This document shows positions 47,253 through 54,981 of a DNA stretch of 64,000 bases, in pieces. A model generated the notes under the pieces. The model saw only the letters and a program-made list of their open reading frames with translations, was not told the DNA's origin and searched no databases. Position 1 is the stretch's first letter, and every line of letters starts with the position of its first letter. The position numbers and the translations under genes are program-made. The DNA is taken from assembly GCF_000820145.1 (NCBI RefSeq), contig NZ_CDBW01000029.1, positions 62,001 through 126,000 on the forward strand. Reading direction: 5' to 3'. This DNA is from Aeromonas sobria. Lineage in GTDB: Bacteria; Pseudomonadota; Gammaproteobacteria; Enterobacterales; Aeromonadaceae.

Positions 47253-48059
47253 TTGCTTATCAATGGAATGAAGCTTAATAGCATCTCGGCATATGATCGG
47301 GGGCTGGCCTATGGTGACGGTCATTTCACCACCATGGCGGTCAGAGATGGTCGGGTGTTGCAGTGGCCTGCCCATCTGGCAAGGCTGCAGCTGGCCAACA
47401 ACCGGCTGGGATTGGTTGAACCTGACTGGGATCTGTTGACCCAAGAAGTTGAAGAGATGGTGGCCAACCAGCCACAATGTGTGGCCAAGGTGATCCTGAC
47501 CCGCGGAGAGGGTGGCAGAGGCTATGATGGCAGCGGTTGTCAGCACACCACCCGCATTATCAACCTGGCGCCATTTCCCACCCACTATGGCCAGTGGCAA
47601 CAGGAGGGTATCGAGATGGTGGTGTGCCGCCAGCGGATCGGTGATGCCCCCATGTTGGCCGGGCTTAAAACCTTGAATCGTCTGGAGCAGGTATTGCTGA
47701 AAAGCGAACTTGTCAGCCGTGGTGCAGTCGAAGGGATAGTGCTCAACAGTCGCGGTTTTCTGACTGAAGGGGTCAGTGCCAATCTGTTTTGGCGTCGAGG
47801 CAAGACGGTATTTACACCGGATCTGGCCCGCGGTGGCGTCGATGGCATCATGCGCCGCCAGGTGATGGCGATGCTGAAACAGATGAGTATTGAGTTGCGT
47901 GTGGTGGAGGCTCCTCTGGAGTCACTATGGCAGGCAGAAGAGGTATGGCTCACTAATACCCTGATGGGGGTGGTACCGGTCAACGGTATCGAGGATATTT
48001 ATTATCCCGCCGCGGTATTGAGTCGCCGTTTACAGGAGCGTTTGGTCATTGAAGTTTAA
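47253..48059 (+). CDS. pabC: Aminodeoxychorismate lyase
   Basis: PLP enzyme converting 4-amino-4-deoxychorismate to p-aminobenzoate and pyruvate, for folate. The 268-residue product from TTG 47253 (GGAGGG 6 bases upstream) reads MLINGMKLNSISAYDRGLAYGDGHFTTMAV, the family N terminus. The PLP lysine is in MLAGLKTLNRLEQVLL, and the typical VILTRGEGGRGYDGSG and LTEGVSANLFWRRG blocks are seen. Its end overlaps mltG by 11 bases. It keeps the E. coli place after fabF. Confidence 0.94.
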   Translation: MLINGMKLNSISAYDRGLAYGDGHFTTMAVRDGRVLQWPAHLARLQLANNRLGLVEPDWDLLTQEVEEMVANQPQCVAKVILTRGEGGRGYDGSGCQHTTRIINLAPFPTHYGQWQQEGIEMVVCRQRIGDAPMLAGLKTLNRLEQVLLKSELVSRGAVEGIVLNSRGFLTEGVSANLFWRRGKTVFTPDLARGGVDGIMRRQVMAMLKQMSIELRVVEAPLESLWQAEEVWLTNTLMGVVPVNGIEDIYYPAAVLSRRLQERLVIEV

Positions 48060-49050
48060 TCGGCTTTACACCCTGCTTGCGGGGGCGGCACTGACTGTTG
48101 CCGTCTCCGGGGGCTATGTGCACTACAAATGGCAACAGGTGGAGACACTCACCAACAAAGGGCCGACCCGGCTCTTTACGGTGGAAAAAGGGGCTCATGC
48201 CGCCCGCTTGATCACCGAGTTGGGGGAGGGGGAAACCAGCCCATGGGCGGTGCGGCTCTGGCTGCGTGGTCATCCTGAATTGGTGGCCATCAAATCGGGC
48301 ACCTATGAGATCAAGGAAGGGGCTCCCCTCAAGGATACCCTCTCCCTGTTTGCCTCAGGCAAGGAGTTTCACTTCAGCCTTACCTTCGTTGAAGGTTCCC
48401 GTTTCGAGGACTGGCAGAAGCAGCTCTCCAGCGCACCTTATCTTGAGCGTTTGACGGTCGAGCAATCAGAAGCCGATCTGGCGCAGGAGCTCGGCATCGA
48501 GAATGGCAAGCTGGAAGGGTGGTTCCTGCCGGAAACCTACGCCTATACCACCCATGCCAGCGATCTGTCGCTATTGCGCCGGGCCCATCAGGATATGGAG
48601 ACCTTCTTGCAGCAGAGCTGGGAGAAACGTCAGGCCAACTTGCCCTACAAGACGCCCTATGAGGCGCTGATCATGGCATCCATCATCGAGAAAGAGACCG
48701 GCCAGCCTGATGAGCGAGCACAAATTGCCGCAGTATTTGTCAATCGCCTGCGTCTGGGGATGAAGTTACAGACTGATCCCACGGTTATTTACGGGGTGAA
48801 GGATCGCTACGATGGCAATATTCGCCGCAGCGATCTGACCGACAAGAATCCCTACAACACTTATGTGATCGATGGTTTGCCGCCCACGCCTATCGCCATG
48901 CCGGGCAAAGCCTCTATTGAAGCAGCGCTCAACCCGCTGGCGAGCAACTATCTCTATTTTGTCGCCAAGGGGGGCGGTGCCCACTATTTCTCCAAGACCC
49001 TCGATGAACACAATCGGGCGGTTCGCGAATTCATATTGAAGAAACCTTAA
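48049..49050 (+). CDS. mltG: Endolytic murein transglycosylase MltG
   Basis: Inner-membrane endolytic transglycosylase proposed to terminate nascent peptidoglycan glycan strands. The 333-residue protein starts at TTG 48049 (AGGAG 10 bases upstream, inside pabC), with one membrane segment (about residues 7-25) followed by the YceG domain: a LysM-like part, then [40 protein letters not shown] with the catalytic Glu, [10 protein letters not shown] and [18 protein letters not shown]. Ends with [17 protein letters not shown]. Shares one base with tmk. Confidence 0.96.
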   Translation: MKFNRLYTLLAGAALTVAVSGGYVHYKWQQVETLTNKGPTRLFTVEKGAHAARLITELGEGETSPWAVRLWLRGHPELVAIKSGTYEIKEGAPLKDTLSLFASGKEFHFSLTFVEGSRFEDWQKQLSSAPYLERLTVEQSEADLAQELGIENGKLEGWFLPETYAYTTHASDLSLLRRAHQDMETFLQQSWEKRQANLPYKTPYEALIMASIIEKETGQPDERAQIAAVFVNRLRLGMKLQTDPTVIYGVKDRYDGNIRRSDLTDKNPYNTYVIDGLPPTPIAMPGKASIEAALNPLASNYLYFVAKGGGAHYFSKTLDEHNRAVREFILKKP

Positions 49051-49691
49051 TGTCTAAATTTATTGTGATCGAAGGATTGGAAGGGGCAGGGAAGAGCTCG
49101 GCTGTGCGTTATGTCACTGACTATCTGCAGCGCTACGGTATCGACAAGATCGAATGCACCCGCGAGCCGGGTGGTACCCCGCTGGCGGAGCGGATGCGCG
49201 CCATCGTCAAAGAGGTGCACGATGAGCGCCTTACCATCGAAGCCGAACTGCTGTTGATGTATGCTTCCCGGGTACAACTGGTGGAGACTCGCATCAAACC
49301 GGCACTGGCCGACGGTATCTGGGTAGTGGGGGATCGCCACGATCTCTCCTCCCAGGCCTATCAAGGTGGTGGCCGTGGTATCAATGCCAACCTGATCGGT
49401 GCCATCAAGCAGGCGGTGCTCGGTAACTTCAAGCCGGATTTCACCCTCTATCTCGATATCGATCCCGCCCTTGGCTTGCAGCGCGCCCGCCATCGCGGCG
49501 AGCTGGATCGCATCGAACTGGAGCAGCTCAGTTTCTTCGAACGTACCCGAGCGCGTTATCTCGAACTGGCCGCCAAGGATGATTCCATTGTGGTGATCGA
49601 TGCGGCGCAAACGCCGGATCAGGTTAAAGCGGCCATCGAGCATGCATTGGACCACTATCTGTCGAACGAGCAGCTATGTATCCCTGGCTGA
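49050..49691 (+). CDS. tmk: Thymidylate kinase
   Basis: Phosphorylates dTMP to dTDP. The 213-residue P-loop kinase has [19 protein letters not shown] (Walker A, class II type with an acidic residue), the [14 protein letters not shown] motif, [17 protein letters not shown], and the [15 protein letters not shown] [18 protein letters not shown] lid. Starts at the mltG stop and overlaps holB by 16 bases. Same order as in E. coli. Confidence 0.97.
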   Translation: MSKFIVIEGLEGAGKSSAVRYVTDYLQRYGIDKIECTREPGGTPLAERMRAIVKEVHDERLTIEAELLLMYASRVQLVETRIKPALADGIWVVGDRHDLSSQAYQGGGRGINANLIGAIKQAVLGNFKPDFTLYLDIDPALGLQRARHRGELDRIELEQLSFFERTRARYLELAAKDDSIVVIDAAQTPDQVKAAIEHALDHYLSNEQLCIPG

Positions 49692-50623
49692 TCCCGGATT
49701 GGCACCGTTTAAGCCAGACAGCTCAGTCCGGTCGGCTCGGTCACGCCTGGCTGCTGCTTGGGGATCCCGGTCTTGGCAAGGAACAGCTGGCCGAACGACT
49801 GGCTCGCTTACATCTTTGCCAACAACCGGATCGTGGAGAACCGTGCGGTCATTGCCACTCTTGCCAGCTGTTTGACAAGGGCAACCACCCGGATCTCGGC
49901 ACCATAGCCCGTGACAGCAAGACCATCGGGGTCGAGGCCATTCGCGAGATCTGCACCCGGCTGCAGGGCTCTGCCCAGCTCGGCCGTGGCAAAGTGGTGA
50001 TCATTCCTGATGCGGAGCGGATGACCGAATCGGCAGCCAACGCCCTGCTGAAAACCCTGGAAGAGCCGGCTGGCGACAGCTTGCTGTTGCTGATTGCCTC
50101 CCAGGTTTCCCGGCTGCTCCCCACCATTCTCAGTCGCTGTCACAAACATGTCTGCCAGTTGCCGGCGGAAGGGGAGACAGTACGCTGGTTGGCAGAGCAG
50201 GGTCATCAGGCCACCTTGGCCCAGGTGCGGATCTGTCAGGGCGCCCCATTGCGGGTACTCGATTATATCGAGCAGCAACAGGACGGAACTCGCCGTGAGC
50301 TGCTGGAAAATTTCGTCGCTCTGCAGCAAAGCCCCATCAAAGCAACCGCAGTTTGTAGCCAGTTGGGGCAAGAGACCCAGGTCAGGTTGCACTGGCTGCA
50401 GCTGTTTTTATGCGACGCGTTGAAAACCCAGGCGGGATGCGGTCACCACCAGTTGGCGATGCCGGATCTGGCGATCTTGAGTCAACGATTTGCAGAGCAG
50501 CACTCCAGCGAAAAACTGCTGGAGGCAGAACAAGATCTGGTTGCCCTCAAGGCCGCTTGTCAGCCGGGACAGCTCTCCAACCCCACCATCCATCTGATGA
50601 ACTGGCTCAGTCGCTGGTTATAG
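49676..50623 (+). CDS. holB: DNA polymerase III subunit delta'
   Basis: Clamp-loader subunit of DNA polymerase III. The 315-residue AAA+ protein starts [14 protein letters not shown], like E. coli HolB, with a degenerate Walker [17 protein letters not shown], a zinc module LHLC...[41 protein letters not shown], the sensor region [24 protein letters not shown], and a helical C-terminal collar. It begins inside the end of tmk (16-base overlap). Confidence 0.95.
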   Translation: MYPWLIPDWHRLSQTAQSGRLGHAWLLLGDPGLGKEQLAERLARLHLCQQPDRGEPCGHCHSCQLFDKGNHPDLGTIARDSKTIGVEAIREICTRLQGSAQLGRGKVVIIPDAERMTESAANALLKTLEEPAGDSLLLLIASQVSRLLPTILSRCHKHVCQLPAEGETVRWLAEQGHQATLAQVRICQGAPLRVLDYIEQQQDGTRRELLENFVALQQSPIKATAVCSQLGQETQVRLHWLQLFLCDALKTQAGCGHHQLAMPDLAILSQRFAEQHSSEKLLEAEQDLVALKAACQPGQLSNPTIHLMNWLSRWL

Positions 50624-50647
50624 TTCCGACAAGAATAAAGGTTTTAT

Positions 50648-51427
50648 ATGTTACTCGTTGATTCCCACTGTCATCTAGATCGCCTCAGCTATGGCAGCAA
50701 GCAGACCAGCATGGCCGATGTACTGGCCAAGGCCGCGAAACTGGATGTGGGATATTTTCTCTGTGTCAGTGTGACTCAGACCCAGTTCCCGACCATGCTC
50801 GAGGCGATCGCCCCGTATCCCCAGGTATTTGCCTCTTGTGGGGTGCACCCGCTCAATCAGGAACCCGGGGTGGATGCTGCCTTGCTGCTGACCCAGGCGA
50901 CGGACGAACGAGTGATCGCCATTGGCGAGACCGGGCTCGACTACTTCTACTCCCCCGAGAATAAAGAGGTGCAGCAAGCCTCTTTCCGCGAGCATATCCG
51001 GGTTGCCCGCGCACTGAACAAGCCGCTGATCATCCACACTCGCGATGCCCAGCAAGATACCTTGCAGATCATGCGTGAAGAGGGAGCGGATCTGGTTGGT
51101 GGTGTGCTGCACTGTTTCACCGAATCTCTCGAGATGGCGCAAGCGGCGATGGCGATGGGGTTTTATATCTCCATCTCCGGGATCGCCACCTTCAAAAATG
51201 CGTCTGTACTGCAAGAAGTGGTCAAGGCTCTGCCCCTCGACAGATTGCTGGTCGAGACCGACTCGCCCTATCTTGCACCGGTACCCCATCGGGGGAGGGA
51301 GAATGAACCTGCCTTTGTACGAGACGTTGCCCAGTTTATTGCCGACCTGCGTCATATACCGCTCGCTGAATTGGCAGAAGAGACCAGCCGTAATTTCTTT
51401 GAACTGTTCAAGCTGGCGAAAAAATAA
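50648..51427 (+). CDS. ycfH: TatD-family metal-dependent hydrolase (YcfH)
   Basis: TatD-type deoxyribonuclease/hydrolase of the amidohydrolase fold; E. coli YcfH belongs to this group. The 259-residue product has LLVDSHCHLDRL (metal His pair), FASCGVHPLNQEP, VIAIGETGLDYFYSPENKEVQQASF, LIIHTRDAQQDTL, GVLHCFTESLEMAQAA and LLVETDSPYLAPVPHRGRENEP. It follows holB as in E. coli; the next enteric gene (ptsG) is not present here, so this is where conserved order breaks. Confidence 0.95.
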   Translation: MLLVDSHCHLDRLSYGSKQTSMADVLAKAAKLDVGYFLCVSVTQTQFPTMLEAIAPYPQVFASCGVHPLNQEPGVDAALLLTQATDERVIAIGETGLDYFYSPENKEVQQASFREHIRVARALNKPLIIHTRDAQQDTLQIMREEGADLVGGVLHCFTESLEMAQAAMAMGFYISISGIATFKNASVLQEVVKALPLDRLLVETDSPYLAPVPHRGRENEPAFVRDVAQFIADLRHIPLAELAEETSRNFFELFKLAKK

Positions 51428-51713
51428 CCCAAAGGCTCCGTTGTTCGGGGCCTCTTACATTTCAAATATCAAGCTGATTACCCCCGTCAATATCAACACA
51501 ATGCCTCGTTATCTCTTACTTACTGTTGTGTCCACTTAGTCTAAATTCATGCCAAACAGCTGCTATTAACATCGCCATGTTCAATAGGTTCTATGGTGGT
51601 TAAGGGTATTAAATCAAGTCACATCAAGTATCGATAATATTCATTATCGATACTTGATGTGTGGGAAGGATCCTGTAAGATCCTCTCAAACTTCATATGA
51701 ATCATAGTGTTCC
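51428..51713. promoter_or_regulatory. Upstream region of the recombinase gene
   Basis: 286 AT-rich bases. A poor hairpin at about 51433-51453 may end the ycfH transcript. On the plus strand TTGATG (51654-51659) and TAAGAT (51676-51681) form a plausible promoter with a 16-base spacer, and its -35 box lies within the right arm of the palindrome listed next. A second small palindrome, AGGATC/AGATCCT, lies at about 51667-51683. Confidence 0.4.
51621..51660. repeat. Perfect 18-bp inverted repeat upstream of the recombinase
   Basis: Left arm 51621-51638 reads ACATCAAGTATCGATAAT and right arm 51643-51660 is its exact complement, with a 4-base centre ATTC. No T-run follows, so it is not an ordinary terminator. 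It can also be read as 16-base arms flanking an 8-base asymmetric centre, the geometry of a tyrosine-recombinase crossover site, or as an operator overlapping the -35 box. These are inferences. Confidence 0.85.
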
Positions 51714-52742
51714 GTGGTATATCCAAGCTTATCCAATCCGGCTCATCAGTCACTGCAAACCGTCTTCGATGCCCAGCTAAATAGTCGGGCTCGTCGCTTT
51801 TTGCGCAGTTCAAAAGCCGATTCAACCCTCAATGCTTATCAGGCCGATACCCGTATTTTTGTCTTTTGGTGCCAATTGCACGGGCTGGATCCGCTGCAAA
51901 CGACCCATCACGACATTATGAACTTTCTGGCGGATCAGGCAGATGGGGTATTGGCCGACTGGATATGGCTCGATAAAGAGGAGGGGAAAGGGGAGCTACG
52001 TAACGGCGAGCCTCGAAAACCGGCAACCCTGGTAAGACGGCTGGCGGGGATCCGCTACGCCTTCAAACAAAAAGGCATTAACCCAATGCCCACCGAGCAT
52101 CCCGAAATCAAGGAGATGATGCGCGGTATAGTGCGACTGGGAGATAACCGTAAGCGCAAGACAGGTGCATTAACGCTGCAACCATTAACTCGGGTATTGG
52201 ATGGTATCGACACCAATGATCTGGCCGGCCTTCGCGATCACACCCTGCTGCTCTTGATGTTCAGTGGCGCCTTGCGCCGCTCGGAAGCGGCCAGAATTGA
52301 AGTGAGCGATCTCGATTTTGTAGGGCAGGGGATCCGCCTTCGCCTCAAACCGAGCAAGCATCAACTCCATGAAACCGAAATTGCGCTGATCCCGGGCAAG
52401 CATCATTGCCCGGTGTCGGCACTGCAGCACTGGCTGCGCAAAAGCCGGATCAGCGAGGGGCCGCTGTTTCGGAGAATGAACCGCTGGGGGCAACTCATGC
52501 CAGATCCCCTGGGGCCACAAGGGATAAACCTGATGATCAAACGGCGAACCGGTCAGGCCATCGATGATCTCTACGTCAGCGGCCACAGCTTGCGGCGCGG
52601 ATTTATCACCTCGGCAGTCACAGCTGGCAAACCGATGAACAAGATCATTGAAGTCACTCGCCACAAGGATATGCGGACTCTGCAGGAGTACTTCGATGAT
52701 GCCCATAAATTCTCTGATCACGCGCTCGATGGCTTGCTTTGA
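51714..52742 (+). CDS. Tyrosine recombinase / site-specific integrase
   Basis: Tyrosine recombinase of 342 residues. An N-terminal SAM-like core-binding domain (about 20-145; STLNAYQADTRIFVFWCQLHG) precedes the catalytic domain (about 150-342) with Arg188 in SGALRRSEAARI, a Lys in LKPSKHQ, His291 and Arg294 in SGHSLRRGF, His317 in TRHKDM and the nucleophile Tyr326 in LQEYFDDA. All expected catalytic residues are present, so it should be active. GTG start at 51714 with no clear ribosome binding site. Not XerC or XerD by sequence. It stands between conserved blocks (ycfH and rsmF) with a palindrome upstream and an RHH-like gene downstream. No phage genes are near. Confidence 0.9.
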   Translation: MVYPSLSNPAHQSLQTVFDAQLNSRARRFLRSSKADSTLNAYQADTRIFVFWCQLHGLDPLQTTHHDIMNFLADQADGVLADWIWLDKEEGKGELRNGEPRKPATLVRRLAGIRYAFKQKGINPMPTEHPEIKEMMRGIVRLGDNRKRKTGALTLQPLTRVLDGIDTNDLAGLRDHTLLLLMFSGALRRSEAARIEVSDLDFVGQGIRLRLKPSKHQLHETEIALIPGKHHCPVSALQHWLRKSRISEGPLFRRMNRWGQLMPDPLGPQGINLMIKRRTGQAIDDLYVSGHSLRRGFITSAVTAGKPMNKIIEVTRHKDMRTLQEYFDDAHKFSDHALDGLL

Positions 52743-52861
52743 TATAAGTGCGTCACTGCATTTTTTATGTTAAATGATATCTTGTTGATCTGATGATATA
52801 TTTGTCGCGAAGCCAACAGTCCAAGGTAGAAGGGTCATCTTCCAATGGATAATGGCATGTG

Positions 52862-53194
52862 ATGAGAGATAACAAATTCGAAAATGAAACATCGCAAGGA
52901 CATATGAGCCAAGAAATGACAGTGAATGAAGAGCAAGAGGCGGTTCCCCAAAACAATGCCGAGCGGCAGCGCCTGCATGTAAAACGCAAACAGGAGACCC
53001 ATACCCGATTGCAATGCTGGATCAGCAATCGCCACGCCGAGCGATTGGCTGATCTGGGTCTTCACCTCGAAGACAGTCAGGCATCACTGATAGAACAAGC
53101 GATCGATCTGCTTTATCAACATGAGTTGGGCAGGGGATCACCGCTTGAAAACACTGTCACCAGCCTGGTGGAAGAGACGGTTGTAAAAGCCTAG
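52862..53194 (+). CDS. Small putative ribbon-helix-helix protein
   Basis: I do not recognise the family with certainty. The product has about 110 residues (ATG 52862; another start at ATG 52904 has AAGGA only 3 bases upstream). The first 45 residues are acidic and polar, then a basic stretch HVKRKQETHTRLQCWISNRH leads to two helices, SNRHAERLADLGLHL and SQASLIEQAIDLLYQHE. A strand followed by two helices is the pattern of ribbon-helix-helix DNA-binding proteins, and such proteins often partner recombinases or partition systems. It begins 119 bases after the recombinase on the same strand. The role is inferred. Confidence 0.55.
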   Translation: MRDNKFENETSQGHMSQEMTVNEEQEAVPQNNAERQRLHVKRKQETHTRLQCWISNRHAERLADLGLHLEDSQASLIEQAIDLLYQHELGRGSPLENTVTSLVEETVVKA

Positions 53195-53231
53195 TGATGA
53201 AGAGTTGGCGGGACGATAAGAGATAAAAAGA

Positions 53232-53258
53232 GCCAGGTACGAATTCCTTGTACCTGGC
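53232..53258 (-). terminator. Terminator of rsmF, read on the minus strand
   Basis: Arms GCCAGGTAC and GTACCTGGC, 9-base loop; the minus strand continues TCTTTTTATCTC. It also closes the recombinase cassette, though without a T-run in the plus direction. Confidence 0.75.
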
Positions 53259-53395
53259 ATAGGGGAATTGGCTCCTTGCAGAGCCGTGCGCTAACTGGTG
53301 TTCGGATTGCCTTAAGCTTAGACAAGGCTCAAGGCTTTTCAAGATCCGAAAAGAAGTTCAGCCTGAGTGTGGCTATTCCAGACTCGTTCCGCTGC

Positions 53396-54826
53396 TTACG
53401 CACCAAAGAGATTGTTGTCTCGCACCAGTTCCCGGGGGAGGGCATTCTTGACCCGACTGCCAACCCATTTCCCCATGCCCAGGGTATGCCCCTGATAACG
53501 GACGATCACCTCACCAGCGCCAGCTGCCTGCTCAGGCCAGACATCTCGTCCCATCATAAATTCACGGGCATTGGCACTGTCGAGCTCGACAAATCCTTGA
53601 CTGGCTTTATCACCATAAGCCAGTGCCCATTGATGGGTGAGTCGATAACCTTTCTTGAAGGTCTCGGCCAACTTGATACCGATGCGATCGAAACGCAGCT
53701 TGCCCTGTACCTGTTCAAACAGATGGGGAAAGAGCCAAATCTCGTCATTGCGACCAAACAATTGCCCCTGCGGCACCACTCCAAAAGTGGCGGCAATCTC
53801 TTGCAACATGGGGTCAGCCTCTTTGGCCGGTAGCGGTGAGAAGGGGAATTTTCCCAGCTTGCCCGGTTTGAACATGGTATTGGGCACCGAGTGCTGCTTG
53901 CGTAATCTGGCGACGAAAAAACCCTCACTGTCGAAGATCTGGGACCAAACGTGCAGGTATCCTTCCGCTGTACAAGCCTGCTCCGCATGGGGGAACAGGT
54001 CCGCCAGTGAGTCAAACATCAGGGCATCACCGAACTTGTCCAGCAGAGATTGGCAGACCGCCTGATTCTCCTGCTCACTCAAGGTACAGGTGGAATAGAC
54101 CAGCACGCCGCCCGGTTTCAAGGCATGAAAGGCGCTCTCCAGCAACCCTTGTTGCACCGCAGCAATCTCGTCGATGCTCTCGATGCTCCAGTTGCGCAGG
54201 GCATCTTCATCTTTACGTACCGTCCCTTCGCCGGAGCAGGGGGCATCGAGCAGGATGGCGTCGAAGGTTTCCGGCAGCCACTGGCCAAACACCTTGGCAT
54301 CAAAGTGAGTCATGCCCACATTGGTCACACCGCAGCGCTGGATATTGGCACTGAGCACTTTCAATCTGCTGCTGGAAAACTCGTTGGCAACCAGCATTCC
54401 CTGATTGTTCATCAGCGCAGCGATCTGGGTGGTCTTGGAGCCGGGAGCGGCAGCGGCATCCAGCAACATGCCGTCCGCTTTGATCTTGTCGCTGGCAAAT
54501 AGCGCCGTCACCGGCAACATGGAGCTCGCTTCCTGGATATAGAAGAGGCCGCTCAGATGCTCGGCGGTGTTGCCGAGGGGAACCGTTTCATCGCTGCGGG
54601 TGAGCCAAAAGCCGGTGTCACACCAGGGCACGGGATCAAACTGCCAACCCTGTGGCTGCATTTGTGCCAAAAAGTCACACACAGTGATCTTGAGGGTATT
54701 GACCCGAATGCTGCGCCGCAGCGGTCGCCGACAACTGGCCACAAAATCATCCATAGACAGATGAGCCGGCATGATGGCCGCAATGTGGTGTAAAAAGTGA
54801 TCGGGAAGGTAGGTGTTGTCGTGCAC
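53396..54826 (-). CDS. rsmF: 16S rRNA m5C1407 methyltransferase RsmF
   Basis: SAM-dependent RNA methyltransferase that methylates C1407 of 16S rRNA. The 476-residue protein starts at GTG 54826 (MHDNTYLPDHFLHHIAAIMP), matching E. coli RsmF (479); the frame runs 17 codons further up from a TTG, but that part has no homology. Seen are RRPLRRSIRVNTLK, FYIQEASSMLP, the SAM site DAAAAPGSKTTQIAA, NVGMTHFDAKVFG, the two catalytic Cys in LLDAPCSGEGTVRKD and LVYSTCTLSEQENQA, and the C-terminal PUA-like domain ending LPRELVRDNNLFG. It is next to letAB (yebST), as in E. coli. Confidence 0.96.
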   Translation of the reverse strand: MHDNTYLPDHFLHHIAAIMPAHLSMDDFVASCRRPLRRSIRVNTLKITVCDFLAQMQPQGWQFDPVPWCDTGFWLTRSDETVPLGNTAEHLSGLFYIQEASSMLPVTALFASDKIKADGMLLDAAAAPGSKTTQIAALMNNQGMLVANEFSSSRLKVLSANIQRCGVTNVGMTHFDAKVFGQWLPETFDAILLDAPCSGEGTVRKDEDALRNWSIESIDEIAAVQQGLLESAFHALKPGGVLVYSTCTLSEQENQAVCQSLLDKFGDALMFDSLADLFPHAEQACTAEGYLHVWSQIFDSEGFFVARLRKQHSVPNTMFKPGKLGKFPFSPLPAKEADPMLQEIAATFGVVPQGQLFGRNDEIWLFPHLFEQVQGKLRFDRIGIKLAETFKKGYRLTHQWALAYGDKASQGFVELDSANAREFMMGRDVWPEQAAGAGEVIVRYQGHTLGMGKWVGSRVKNALPRELVRDNNLFGA

Positions 54827-54923
54827 GGCGCCGTCTCGTTGACCGAAAAAGAGGGTCGATATCCTACCACACGCCAAGCCATTCTCTTAATGGTGACCCT
54901 AGTTAAATAGACCAGATGAAATA

Positions 54924-54951
54924 AAACGCCCGGCATGCGGGCCGGGCGTTT
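54924..54951 (-). terminator. Intrinsic terminator after letB
   Basis: Arms AAACGCCCGGC and GCCGGGCGTTT with a 6-base loop; on the minus strand it ends in TTTTATTTC, about 30 bases past letB. Confidence 0.9.
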
Positions 54952-54981
54952 GTAGCAATCAACGGTGATTGAGGAAGAAGA

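Noticed and set aside
53276..53833. A 185-codon plus-strand frame beyond the RHH-like gene
   Set aside because: Mostly antisense to rsmF; no domain.
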